Part shown: piece by piece, positions 38,903 through 49,100 of the stretch | Layout of the letters: every line of letters starts with the position of its first letter | How positions within the stretch are numbered: position 1 is the stretch's first letter | NCBI GenBank assembly: GCA_003021175.1 | Contig: PXQV01000012.1 | Span: 281,021 to 345,020, forward strand | DNA: 64,000 nt | Direction of reading: 5' to 3' | From: Halobacteriales archaeon QH_7_66_36 | Lineage (GTDB): Archaea > Halobacteriota > Halobacteria > Halobacteriales > Haloarculaceae | The notes under the pieces: model-generated | Seen by the model: the letters and a program-made list of their open reading frames with translations, nothing else | The model's database searches: none | What the model was told of the DNA's origin: nothing | Position numbers and translations under genes: made by a program

Positions 38903-41614
38903 TCAGCCGGTGTTTTTCATCCCGGCGGCGATACCTTTCACCGTGAGTCGGAGCGTGCGGTCCTCGGCGTCGGTGCGGTCCTCGCGGCTCAGCAGTCGGA
39001 CCTGTAGCTTGTTGAGCGGGTCGACGTAGGGGTTGCGCCGGGCCAGATTCGCCGCGAACCAGTCGCGCTGTATCAGGTCGTCGTGGCCGGTGATAGCCGT
39101 GACGAGGTCGACGGCCCGCTCGTACTCCGCCTCGATGCGAGGGAAGAAGTGGTCGCGCAGCGCCGGGTCGGCCGCGTCGGCGTACTCGCTCGCCACGTCG
39201 AGTTCGGTCTTGGCGAGCGCCATCGCCGCGTTGTCGAGCATCGTCCGGAAGAAGGGCCAGTTCTCGTACATCGCCCGGAGCGTCCCGACGTCGCCACCCT
39301 CGTCGAGGTAGCCGCCGAGTCCCGACGCCAGCGAGTACCACCCCGGCAAGATACACCGCGCCTGCGTCCACGAGAACACCCACGGGATGGCGCGCAGATC
39401 CTCGACGGAGCGCTCGCCGGAGCGAGAGGCCGGCCGCGAGCCGAGATTGAGGTCCTCGATGACGGTGATCGGCGTCGCCTGCTCGAAGTACGAGACGAAC
39501 CCGTCCGTTTCGAGCAGGTCACGGTACGCCGAGCGGGCGTGGCTCGCGGCCGTCTCCATCGCCGCCTCCCACGCCTCGGGGACGCGCTCGCCGCCCGCCG
39601 ACACCGCCGCGTGGCGGGCGCGGATCTGTGCGTTCAGCATCTGTTCGAGGTTGCGCTCGGCGATGCGCGGATTGGTGTACTTCTCGGCGATGGCCTCGCC
39701 CTGTTCGGTGAACTTCACCTCGCCGGTGACCGTCTCCCGCGGGAGCGCGAGCAGGGCGTCGTTCATCGGGCCGCCGCCCCGCGAGACGGAGCCACCACGA
39801 CCGTGGAACAGGCGAAGCGAAATGTCGTGTGACTCGCAGATGTCGGTGAGCCGCTTCTGGTTCCGGTGGAGCGACCACCGGGCCGCGAGATAGCCGTTCT
39901 CCTTGTTGGAGTCGGAGTAGCCGAGCATCACCTCCTGGACGGGCCGGTCGCCGTCGGCCCGGGCGTCGATGGCCGCCGCGTACGCCTCGTTCTCGAAGAG
40001 CGTCCCCATGATGCGCCGAGCGCCCGAGAGCGCGGACTTCGTCTCCAACAGCGGCACCACGTCCAGCCCGCAGTGGCCCGGCAGGTCGGCGACGCCGGCT
40101 TGATCGGCGAGGAACAGCACCTCCAGGACGTGAGACGGCTCCTCGCACATCGAGATGCAGTAGGTGTCGATGGCGTCGACGCCGTACTCGCGCTGCCAGT
40201 CGGCCGTCTCGTCGAACAGCGTGAGCACGCGCGCGGCCGTCTCCGAGAGGTCGCTCGTGTCGCCCGTGTCGACGACCGGGTCGTCGGCGAGGATGGCCTC
40301 CGTCAGCAGGTCGACCCGCTCGGACTCGTCGCGGTCCCGGTAGTCGATTCCCTCGCGGTCGAGCGCCTCCGCCACGGCGAGCGTGTGGTTTTCCCGATGA
40401 TCGCGCAGGTCGAGGCTGGCGAGCGAGAAGCCGAAGGTTGCGACCTGCCGGCGGAGCGGGTCGACGTGCGCGTCGGCGATGTTCGCAGCGCGGTTCGCGC
40501 GCAGGTCCGCGGCCAGCGCGTCTAAGTCGGCTAGCAGCGCCTCGTAATCGGCGTAGCCGCCCGGCCGGACGCCGCCGACCCGGTCGATCCGCTCGCGCAT
40601 CAGCTTCAGCAGTTGCCGATAGGGCTCGTTCGGGTAGCGGTCGGCCGCCTCGTCGGCCGCTTCGTCGAGTTCCGCTCGGTGGTGCGCCAGCCGGTCGGTC
40701 ACCCGGTCGCCGACGGTGATGCGGTCGGTGTGCTGGCTCAGGACGCCGGAGAGCCGCTTCAGCGCCGTCCGATACTTTTCGAGGACGACCGCGCGCTGGC
40801 GGTCGAGCGTCTCCGCGGTGACCTCGGGGGTGACGTGTGGGTTGCCGTCGCGGTCGCTGCCGGCCCACGAGCGGAACTCGAACAGCTTCGGCACGTCGAT
40901 GTCGTCGTACGCCGCGCCGAGTCGCGTCTCCAGTTCGGCGTACACGTCGCCGACCACGTCGAACAGCGTGTTCTCCAGATACCACTGCACGTTCAGCGCC
41001 TCGTCGGTCACCTCCGGGCGGCGGTCGCGGAGCTGTGGCGTCTGCCAGAGGCTCGTCACCGTCGTCTCGATGTCGCGTGCGACGGCCGACTGCTCGGCGT
41101 CGGTGAGTCGCCGCTCGTCCAGCGTCTCGAGGTCGGCGGCGACCGACCGGAGCTTCGCCTTCACCGTCTTCCGGCGCGCCTCGGTCGGGTGGGCCGTGAA
41201 CGTCGGCTCGATGAGCACGTCGTCGAGGACGCTTTCGACCGTCTCGGCGTCGGCGTCCCGTGCGCGGAGCGCGTCGACCGCCGCGGCGACGGAGTCGTCG
41301 AGCGCTCCCGACTGGTGGCCCTGCCGGACGGCGCGCACTCGCTCGCGCTCCTCGGCGAGATTCACCAGCTCGAAGTAGGTCGTGAAGGCGCGCGCCACCA
41401 CCTCCTCGTGGTCCCTGTCGGCGGCTTCGAGCGCCCGTTCCAGCGGCTCCCACGACTCCGCGTCGCCGCGCCGGTAGGCGATTGCGGCGCGCCGGACCCG
41501 CTCGACCGTCTCGTACCCCTCGTCGGAGGACTGCTCCGCGATCACGTCGCCGAGCAGTTCGCCCAGCTCCCTGACGTCCTGTTCGACGTGTCGCCCGTGT
41601 AACTGGTCGTTCAT
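38903..41614 (-). CDS. ppc: Phosphoenolpyruvate carboxylase
   Basis: LVDLT-type signatures: EPTFTAHPTEARRKTVKAKL, MLGYSDSNKENGYLAARWSL, LRLFHGRGGSVSRGGGP, LNLGSRPASR, RAIPWVFSWTQAR; MNDQLHGRHVEQDV start at 41614. Confidence 0.95.
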   Translation of the reverse strand: MNDQLHGRHVEQDVRELGELLGDVIAEQSSDEGYETVERVRRAAIAYRRGDAESWEPLERALEAADRDHEEVVARAFTTYFELVNLAEERERVRAVRQGHQSGALDDSVAAAVDALRARDADAETVESVLDDVLIEPTFTAHPTEARRKTVKAKLRSVAADLETLDERRLTDAEQSAVARDIETTVTSLWQTPQLRDRRPEVTDEALNVQWYLENTLFDVVGDVYAELETRLGAAYDDIDVPKLFEFRSWAGSDRDGNPHVTPEVTAETLDRQRAVVLEKYRTALKRLSGVLSQHTDRITVGDRVTDRLAHHRAELDEAADEAADRYPNEPYRQLLKLMRERIDRVGGVRPGGYADYEALLADLDALAADLRANRAANIADAHVDPLRRQVATFGFSLASLDLRDHRENHTLAVAEALDREGIDYRDRDESERVDLLTEAILADDPVVDTGDTSDLSETAARVLTLFDETADWQREYGVDAIDTYCISMCEEPSHVLEVLFLADQAGVADLPGHCGLDVVPLLETKSALSGARRIMGTLFENEAYAAAIDARADGDRPVQEVMLGYSDSNKENGYLAARWSLHRNQKRLTDICESHDISLRLFHGRGGSVSRGGGPMNDALLALPRETVTGEVKFTEQGEAIAEKYTNPRIAERNLEQMLNAQIRARHAAVSAGGERVPEAWEAAMETAASHARSAYRDLLETDGFVSYFEQATPITVIEDLNLGSRPASRSGERSVEDLRAIPWVFSWTQARCILPGWYSLASGLGGYLDEGGDVGTLRAMYENWPFFRTMLDNAAMALAKTELDVASEYADAADPALRDHFFPRIEAEYERAVDLVTAITGHDDLIQRDWFAANLARRNPYVDPLNKLQVRLLSREDRTDAEDRTLRLTVKGIAAGMKNTG

Positions 41615-41908
41615 ACGGGCTGGAGCGGCTCTCCGGTGTAAAGCGTTCGCTCCGTGGCACGTATTAACGTCACATAGTTTCGTGTAGAATCGCGGGACGG
41701 CGCGAAAAACCGGCAGGCGGCGGCGCGACACCGCAGACGAACGGGAGGAGCGGCGGCACCCATCTGGGGCGAGTGAAGCGGGGTTCCCACGACCTGACAG
41801 CGGTCCGATGACTCTGGTCGACGGAATGTGGACGGCCCACGGCACGCCCGGCAGAGCCAGACCGAGGTCGGCCGGAGGTTCTTGTGGTCGCCGCTCGTAT
41901 CGGCTAAT

Positions 41909-42103
41909 ATGACGACAGCAGACGACGAGGATGCGCCGACGCCGCCGGCACCGCTCCGGGAGTTCACCGACGACCTGCTGGCCGACGACGAGGTGACGCG
42001 GACGTTCGCGGACACCATCGAGGTGCCGTCACGGTTCGACCGGGATTCACCGACCGCGACGTGGCGGTTTGACGGCACGCTCACTGTCCGCGTCGAGGAG
42101 TAG
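41909..42103 (+). CDS. Small conserved hypothetical protein (64 aa)
   Basis: MTTADDEDAPTPPAPLREFTDDLLADDEVTRTFADTIEVPSRFDRDSPTATWRFDGTLTVRVEE. Confidence 0.55.
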   Translation: MTTADDEDAPTPPAPLREFTDDLLADDEVTRTFADTIEVPSRFDRDSPTATWRFDGTLTVRVEE

Positions 42104-42108
42104 CCCGC

Positions 42109-42393
42109 TCAGAGAGAGAGGGGAGTCACACCCGTGCGGGGTGTGCGGCTCCGGTCGTCGTACTCCGTGCGGCCCACGAACCCCACGTCGAGGAACTCCA
42201 TCATCTCCTCGTAGAGGCCTGTCGCACACTGGAACTCCGCTTCCGGACAGCGCGCCAGCACCTCCGCGAGCGTCCGGTCCGCCCCGTTCGGCGCTTCCAA
42301 CTCCCGGTCGCCGACCGCGGCGATAGCCTGCGAGCGGGTCGTCGGGAACGTCAATTCCTCGGCGAACAGTTCGCGTGCTTCGACTGGTCGCAT
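42109..42393 (-). CDS. Conserved haloarchaeal hypothetical protein (94 aa)
   Basis: MRPVEARELFAEELTFPTTRSQAIAAVGDRELEAPNGADRTLAEVLARCPEAEFQCATGLYEEMMEFLDVGFVGR...; possibly DUF5789-like (recalled, not searched). Confidence 0.6.
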   Translation of the reverse strand: MRPVEARELFAEELTFPTTRSQAIAAVGDRELEAPNGADRTLAEVLARCPEAEFQCATGLYEEMMEFLDVGFVGRTEYDDRSRTPRTGVTPLSL

Positions 42394-43399
42394 GGATAAA
42401 CGTCTGCGCGCCACCGTCGTGAGGGCTGTCCCGCACGTGTTCGGGACCACAGCGCCCATACCGCTGGCAGGGCGACTCCGGACCGTGGCCGAGTACCGAA
42501 ACGCTGGCTACGAACGGCTGTTCGGCGAGCGCGGGTTGAGCGTCGGCGTCGGCTTTCCCCTGACCGACAGCCGGGAGTCGCGTCCGGACCCTGACCGCGA
42601 GATGGCGCTGGCGGCGAAAGCCGAAGCTCTTGGCTTCGACGCGGTGTGGGCGCGAGATGTGCCCCTCTACTGGCCCCGATTCGGCGATGCGGGCCAGACG
42701 TTCGACCCGTGGACGTGGCTGGGCTACGCCGCCGCACACACGGACGACATCGCGCTCGGCACGGCGAGCGTCGTGCTCCCGCTACGTCACCCCTTGCACG
42801 TCGCCAAGCAGGCGGCGTCGCTCGACCGACTCTCCGACGGGCGGCTGGTGATGGGTGTTGCGACGGGCGACCGCGACCCGGAGTTCGAGGCGTTCGACAT
42901 CGACCGCGAGGAGCGAGACGCGCGCTTCCGGGAGGCGGTCGCGACGCTCCGGACCGTCTGGCGCGAGGAGTTCCCCGAAGCCGACGGCTCGTGGGGCGAA
43001 CTCGACGGCGAACTCGATCTCGTGCCGACGCCGACAGCCGGGACGGTTCCCCTCTTGCCGACCGGCCGCGCCCGGCAGTCGCTGGAGTGGCTGGGCGAAC
43101 ACGGCGATGGCTGGCTGTTCTACCACCTCCCAGAGTCGACACTCGACGCGTATCTCGACGACTGGCGCGAGGTCGCGGGCGACAAGCCGTACGCGATGGT
43201 CGTCAGGACCGAACTCGCCGACGACCCCGAGGCCGACCCGGAGCCGGTCCATCAGGGCTACCGCGCCGGAACGGCGTGGTTCGTCGACTACTTGCGCCGA
43301 CTGGAAACGAGGGGCGTCGACCACGTGCTCGTCTCCGTCGACGGTGACGATCCAGAACGAGCGTTAGAGCGGATTTCGGACGTTTTTGACCGGGTGTGA
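42392..43399 (+). CDS. LLM-class (luciferase-like) flavin-dependent oxidoreductase
   Basis: MALAAKAEALGFDAVWARDVPLYWP, LGTASVVLPLRHPLHVAKQAASLDRLSDGRLVMGVATGD. Confidence 0.88.
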   Translation: MDKRLRATVVRAVPHVFGTTAPIPLAGRLRTVAEYRNAGYERLFGERGLSVGVGFPLTDSRESRPDPDREMALAAKAEALGFDAVWARDVPLYWPRFGDAGQTFDPWTWLGYAAAHTDDIALGTASVVLPLRHPLHVAKQAASLDRLSDGRLVMGVATGDRDPEFEAFDIDREERDARFREAVATLRTVWREEFPEADGSWGELDGELDLVPTPTAGTVPLLPTGRARQSLEWLGEHGDGWLFYHLPESTLDAYLDDWREVAGDKPYAMVVRTELADDPEADPEPVHQGYRAGTAWFVDYLRRLETRGVDHVLVSVDGDDPERALERISDVFDRV

Positions 43400-43415
43400 G
43401 CAGACGCACACAGGT

Positions 43416-44189
43416 TTATCGCCCCTCGCCGTCGGTCGCGACTGGACGCGCTGTCTCCACGTCCGCGTCGAACGCTCCGGGGTCGCCCGCGTCCGCGAGC
43501 ACGCGGCCCTTCGCGGCCTCGGCGTGGACGGCGTCGGTCACGCGCGGGTGGGTGCCGAGCGGGTCGGCGTACTCGATGCCGCCCCGCGAGAGTTCGAGTG
43601 CGTCCGGGATGCGCTGTTCCGTCGCCGGCGTCGAGGCGATGAAGAGAGGGACGGCGACGGACCGCGGCTCCGTCACCTCGTATCGGACGCACTCGACGGT
43701 CGGGTTCTGGAGGAGATAACAGGTGACGACCTGTCCGTAGTCGCCGCGCTCGCGGAGGCGCTCGGCGTGGTACTCGGCGGCGCGGCGCTGGTGAGGTGTC
43801 GAACTGCTGCCGAAGGCCGCGAGCACGAGCGAGGCGTCCGCACCGGCGGGAATCTGACTCGCCGCCCGCTCCGCGAGCACCTCGGTCACTGCCGGATTTC
43901 GGCCGACGGGATCACAGTAGTGGACCTCACCCGAGAGATGCGAGAGGGCGCGCGGCACCGCGTCGACGGTGTCGCGGGTGTGGGCGAGACACATCGGCAC
44001 CGCGTGGACGCGGTCGGCAGGATGGTCGGCGAACTGATCGCGTAGCTCCCGGACCGGCTCCGCGTCGTACGTCGCCACCTCGACCGTGTCGAACGCCGTC
44101 CGGTCGGCGAGTCGACGGCGGTGCGTCTCGAACACTTCGGGGGCGTCCCCGACGGCGCGACCGACGAGTAGCAGCGTATCTCGGGACAT
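43416..44189 (-). CDS. CbiX-like sirohydrochlorin chelatase family protein
   Basis: MSRDTLLLVGRAVGDAPEVFETHRRRLADRTAFDTVEVATYD...VHAVPMCLAHTRDTVDAVPRAL; adjacent to cobalamin genes. Confidence 0.7.
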   Translation of the reverse strand: MSRDTLLLVGRAVGDAPEVFETHRRRLADRTAFDTVEVATYDAEPVRELRDQFADHPADRVHAVPMCLAHTRDTVDAVPRALSHLSGEVHYCDPVGRNPAVTEVLAERAASQIPAGADASLVLAAFGSSSTPHQRRAAEYHAERLRERGDYGQVVTCYLLQNPTVECVRYEVTEPRSVAVPLFIASTPATEQRIPDALELSRGGIEYADPLGTHPRVTDAVHAEAAKGRVLADAGDPGAFDADVETARPVATDGEGR

Positions 44190-44287
44190 TGTGGTAGCCT
44201 CGACCTAACTCAATCTTACTTTTGTTAGGCCAAGTTCGCTTGTTATACGATACGAAGGGTCCGACTAATAGCTAACGGTGGGTGAAC

Positions 44288-45064
44288 CTACCCGGCGCGA
44301 ACGACGAGCACGGAGAGATCGGAGAAGGAAGTGTCCGCTGGGTCGGAGCCTCCCGCGTCCTCGGCCAGTTTTCCGAGTGTTGTCCGGGTGATCGACTCGT
44401 CGTCGTGGGTGAGTCGCTCGCAGACGAGCGCCATGTGTTCGGGGTCGCCGCCGGCGTCGAGCAGGTGCGCCGCGACGTCGCCGGGCATCCAGTCGTACGG
44501 GCGCGGAAGCACGAGCAGATGACGGTCGCCCGCGTCCGCGCGGAGTCGCCGCAGGTCTGCGTCGAGGTCGCCGCTCTTGTGGAGGGTGACGAACGTCGTG
44601 TCTTCCATCGGCGTCCGTGCCCGACTCGCCGCGATCTGGAGCGAGGAGATACCCGGCACGACCCGGACGGGCGCGCCGACCGCCCGCTCAACCTTCCCGA
44701 GGAACTGGTAGCCGGAGTGGTTCGGGTCGCCCATCAGCACGGCAGTCCCGCGGTCGCCGTCGGCGACGCGCTCGCCGAACCGCGCGAGCGTCTCGGCCTC
44801 GTCGCGGTAGCCACACGTCAGCAGGTCCGCGTCCGTCAGGTCGGCGACGAACTCGACGACGGTGCCGAAGCCGACCACCACGTCGGCCTCGCGGATGGCG
44901 CGCTCGCCCCGGGGGGGCAGGTACGCGGTGTTTCCGGGCCCGATACCGACTGCGTGAACTGGCTCTCCGCCCGGTTCGTCGAGCGGCGGTTCGGGTGCGG
45001 CCGCCGCGAACGTCGCCGGGTCCGGCCCCGAATCGAGGTCGTAGCCGTCGTCAGCGTCGCTCAC
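44288..45064 (-). CDS. cbiE: Cobalt-precorrin-7 (C5)-methyltransferase CbiE-like
   Basis: VHAVGIGPGNTAYLPPRGERAIREADVVVGFG, VLMGDPNHSGYQFLGKVERAVGAPVRVVPGISSLQIAASR. Confidence 0.85.
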   Translation of the reverse strand: MSDADDGYDLDSGPDPATFAAAAPEPPLDEPGGEPVHAVGIGPGNTAYLPPRGERAIREADVVVGFGTVVEFVADLTDADLLTCGYRDEAETLARFGERVADGDRGTAVLMGDPNHSGYQFLGKVERAVGAPVRVVPGISSLQIAASRARTPMEDTTFVTLHKSGDLDADLRRLRADAGDRHLLVLPRPYDWMPGDVAAHLLDAGGDPEHMALVCERLTHDDESITRTTLGKLAEDAGGSDPADTSFSDLSVLVVRAG

Positions 45065-45759
45065 AGGTCGACCTCGCCCTCGCGGGCGTCGCTCGCCACG
45101 TGGACGAGTTCGTTCGTCAGGCCGGCCGCCAGCCCGCTGCCGCCGCGCCGGCCGACGTTCGTCACCGCCGGAACGCCGTGCTCCGCAGCGACCGCGCGGA
45201 GTCGCTTTCGGCTGTCGGCGGCCTTCACGAAGCCGACGGGCGTGGCGACCACGACCGCCGGGCGCGTCCCCTGTTCGATGCAGTCGGCCAGCGCGAGCGC
45301 CGCGGTCGGCGCGTTGCCCACGACGGCGATAGCGCCGTCGTAGACGCCCTCCCGGTCGAGTTCGAGCACGGACGCGGCAGTCCGAGTCATTCCCGTCTCC
45401 GCCGCGAGCTCCGCGCCGTTGCCGATCGCCTTCCGCACCGGGCAGTCGTGCCCCCGGCCCGTGATCCCCGACTTCACCATCGTGATGTCGGTGACGATGG
45501 GCCGCTGGTCGAGGACCGCTCGCGCGCCGGCGCGAGCGGGGTCGCCGGCGACCCGGACGAGATGCTGGAACTCGGGGTCGCCGGTCGCGTGGACCGCCTT
45601 CGCCCGGAACCGGTCGGCGAGCGTCTCCTGCGGGACGAGGTCGTGAACCCGGTCCATGCTCGTCTCGGCTATCTCCATCGCGTCGGACGTGGTCGCGCCG
45701 AGGTCGGCGTATTCTTCGAACTCGGCCGTGCCGCCGTCCGCCCGCGCGTCGTCACTCAT
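45061..45759 (-). CDS. cbiC: Precorrin-8X/cobalt-precorrin-8 methylmutase
   Basis: VHATGDPEFQHLVRV, ITDITMVKSGITGRG-like ITMVKSGI, AIVVGNAPTAALALADCI, ATPVGFVKAADSRKRL. Confidence 0.9.
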   Translation of the reverse strand: MSDDARADGGTAEFEEYADLGATTSDAMEIAETSMDRVHDLVPQETLADRFRAKAVHATGDPEFQHLVRVAGDPARAGARAVLDQRPIVTDITMVKSGITGRGHDCPVRKAIGNGAELAAETGMTRTAASVLELDREGVYDGAIAVVGNAPTAALALADCIEQGTRPAVVVATPVGFVKAADSRKRLRAVAAEHGVPAVTNVGRRGGSGLAAGLTNELVHVASDAREGEVDL

Positions 45760-46156
45760 CGGCCACCTCCGCGCCCGCGTCAAACAGCCGGAGCGCCGTC
45801 GACAGCTCGGCCGCGTCCGCGTCCGTCGCTGCCGCCCGCAGGCTCGCGGTCGGTGCCGCGAGCATCGCTTCGACCAGCCGGTCGGCGAGCCGTTCGACCG
45901 CTCGGCGCTGGCCGTCGGTGAGTCCGCCGTTCGCCTCCAGCGCGGCGAGGGCCTGTCGTAGCTGGCGGCGCTTGACCTCGCTCGCCGTCTCGTGGATGGC
46001 GGCCGCGACCGCGTCGGCGCGCGCGTCGCGAGGCGAGTGATCGAGCGCTATCGTCTCTGGTGTGCCGGCCGTCGTCGCTTCGAGGTCCGCGACGGCCGTC
46101 TCGCGGGTCGCTTTGTCTGCTCGCTGGCGCTCCGTGCTCGGTTGCCTGTTAATCAT
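45752..46156 (-). CDS. Small helical protein resembling the C-terminal dimerization domain of glutamyl-tRNA reductase (HemA)
   Basis: VKRRQLRQALAALEANGGLTDGQRRAVERLADRLVEAMLAAPTASLRAAATDADAAELSTALRLF; no catalytic or NADPH domains. Confidence 0.65.
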   Translation of the reverse strand: MINRQPSTERQRADKATRETAVADLEATTAGTPETIALDHSPRDARADAVAAAIHETASEVKRRQLRQALAALEANGGLTDGQRRAVERLADRLVEAMLAAPTASLRAAATDADAAELSTALRLFDAGAEVADE

Positions 46157-49100
46157 CGTCGCTCGTCACCCCCGTGGGATCGGCCGCAGCCTGTGCCTCG
46201 ATGTCGCCGTCGACGGTGAGATTGATGTCCCGGAGCCGGTCGGCCGTCGCGTCGTCGGCGTCCCACAGGTCCCGGTCGATGGCTTCCAGCAGCGTGTCCG
46301 TGATGGATTCGAGCGCCCACGGGTTCACGTCGCGGAGCCACTCCTGCCGGTCGGCGTCGAAGGCGTACCGCTCCGCGACGGACTCCCAGAGCGTGTCGCT
46401 CACGACGCCCGTGGTCGCGTCCCAGCCGAGCACCACGTCGACCGTCGAGGAGAGGTCGCCGGCACCCTTGTAGCCGTGTTCCTCCATCGAGTCGAGCCAC
46501 GCGGGGTTGAGCACGCGGGCACGCATCGCCTTGCGCACCTTCTCCTCGTTGGTGTACACGTCGACGTTGTCCGGGTCCGAGGAGTCGCCGACGTAGGAGG
46601 CCGGCTCCTCGCCGGCGGTCTCGGCGACCGCAGTTATGAAGCCGCCGTGGAACGCGTACCAGTCCGAGGAGTCGAACTCGTCCTGCTCGGCGGTGTCCTC
46701 TATCTTCACCGTCGCCTCGACGTTGCCGAGGCGGCGCTCGAAGGCGTCGTGGGCCTCCGTCGTCTTGCCGCGCGAGCCGAGCGCGTAGCCGCCCCACTGG
46801 ACGTACACGTCCGCGAGGTCCCCCCGGTCGTCCCAGTTCCCCTCGTCGACCGCCTTGTTCGTCCCCGCGCCGTAGCCGCCCGGCCGGGTCGTGAACACAC
46901 GGTGTTTCGCCGCCTTCTCGGGCGAGTCGACGCCAGCCGCCTCCAGTTCGGCGGCCTCCTTCTCGACGTGTTTCTTGACGTAGTTCATCTCGTGGGGTTC
47001 GTCGAGGTCCACCACCGCGTCGACGGCGTCGTGGACGACGCTGGCCGCCTGCGGGAACGCGTCGCGGAACAGCCCGGAGACGCGCGTCGTCACGTCGATG
47101 CGTGGCCGGTCGAGCTCGTCGAGGGGAATCGGCTCCACGCTCTCGACGCGGCCGGCGTCGGTCCACTCCGGCTCGACGCCCATCAGCGCGAGCACCTGTG
47201 CGATGGTCTCGCCGCGCGTCCTGACCGTGGGGGTGCCCCACGCGACGACGCCGATCTCCTCGGGGTACCCCGGTCGGGAGCAGGTCGACGCCGCCGCGGG
47301 TGGGCGCGCCGCTGCCGCCCGGCGGGACGTACTCGCCGGCGAGCGCGTCAGCGGTTCGGGGAATCTCGACTTCCGCCTCGGCGACGCGGGGGGCGGCCTC
47401 CTCACAGATGAAGGTCAGTGCCTCACGCAGGTCGTCGTGTGCGCCGCCCTCGACGCGCGCGTCGCCGAGCGGCTCGATGTCGACGACCAGCAGATTGAGG
47501 TTCACCTCGTCGTCTGTGCCGGCCTCGCGCTCGTCGGCGGGCACGTCGAAGCCGGCCGACGCGAGCGTCTCCACGAGGTCGAGGCTCGTCTCGTACACCT
47601 CGTCGGCCGCCTCGGCGTAGGTCATGCCCAGCGCGTCGTCGTAGGTGCCCGGCTCGTCGAGCATCCGCTCGTAGTCGACGCCGAGCACGCCCGCGACGCT
47701 CTCGCGGAGGCTGGGCGCGCCAGGGTTCTCCAGCCGGGTCAGCGCGACCAGATACTCGACGAGCCGGTCGTCCGCCGGTGGCTCGCCCATCGTGTGAAGC
47801 CCCATCCGTATCTGGGTGGTCTTCACGTCGGTGAGGTACTCGTGGACGCGCTCGACGAGTTCGTCAACGTCGACATCGTCGCCCGCCACGTCACCTTCGG
47901 CGAGCGTGGTGCCGGCTTCCTCCGGGCCGCGCACGTTCACCGTCTCGTCGATCTCGCCCTCGATGCCCAGTTCGACCGCGAGGTCGAGGTCCGCGACCGT
48001 CTCGCGGAGTAGTTGTTCGAGGTGGTCGCCGTCGTCGGTTCGGGCGTCCTCCATGCCGGCCTCGCGGTAGCGGTCGGCCAGCTCTTCGAGGTCGGCGAGG
48101 TCGTCGTACGTGCCGGCGTTCGCCATGACGGGCGTGAGGTAGTCGACGACGGCCGCGTACGAGCGGCGCTTCGCCTGCGTCCCCTCGCCGGGGTTGTTGA
48201 TGATGTACGGGTAGACGTTCGGGATGTCGTCCACGAGTCCGTCGGGCGCGCTCTCGCCGTTCAGCCCGACGGTCTTGCCGGGGAGCCACTCTAAGCTCCC
48301 GTGGGTGCCGAGATGGACCACCGCGTCCGCGGCGAAGGCGTTCCGGAGCCACGCGTAGAAGGCCACGTAGTCGTGTGGCGGCTGGAGGTCCGAGTCGTGG
48401 TACACCTTCGAGGGGTCCATCCCGAAGCCGCGGGGCGGCTGGACCGTGACGAGCACGTTGCCGAACTCGACGCCAGGGATGGCGAACGGTCGATCCGGCA
48501 GATCACCCCACTCATCGCGAACCGCCTCCTGCAGGCGGTCGTCGGCCTCGTGGAACCACGACCGGTACTGGTCGGGCGCGACGGTGTCGACGCTCAACTC
48601 GCGCACGTCATCGGGCGCGACCCAGCGGTCGTCGAGCGTGAGCTGTGCCGTCAGCTCGTCGATGAGCGTCGCGCCGTCCGGGGGTGTCTTCCCGCCGAGG
48701 TCGTAGCCGCGAGCGCGGAGTTCGTCGAGCAGATTGACGGTGCTCTCGGGCGTGTCCAGCCCGAACGCGGTGCCGATACCGTCGTCGCTCGGCGGGTAGT
48801 TGTGGAGGACGACGGCAACCCGCTTCTCGTCGTTCGGGACGTGGCGGAGCCGCGCCCAGTTGACCGCGAGCCGCGCGGCGTGGTCGACGCGGTCATCGAT
48901 TGGGAAGTGCTGTTTCGGCGCGCTCCCGATGCCCGCCACGTCGTCGGTACGCTCCTTGCCGCTGATGGGGTGGGTGATGACGTTGCCGTCGAACTCCGGT
49001 AGCGCGACCGAGAGCGCGAGTTCGAAGCCCATCACGCCCGTCTCGCTCCCCTCGTAGCGCGACCGGGAGCGCATCGTCGTCACCGTCTGGATGACGGGCA

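Noticed and set aside
11545-47276. Programmed frameshifting in FAD-GcvT copy 1, trpG or cobN
   Set aside because: Each site also lacks about 35-40 conserved residues, which frameshifting alone cannot restore.
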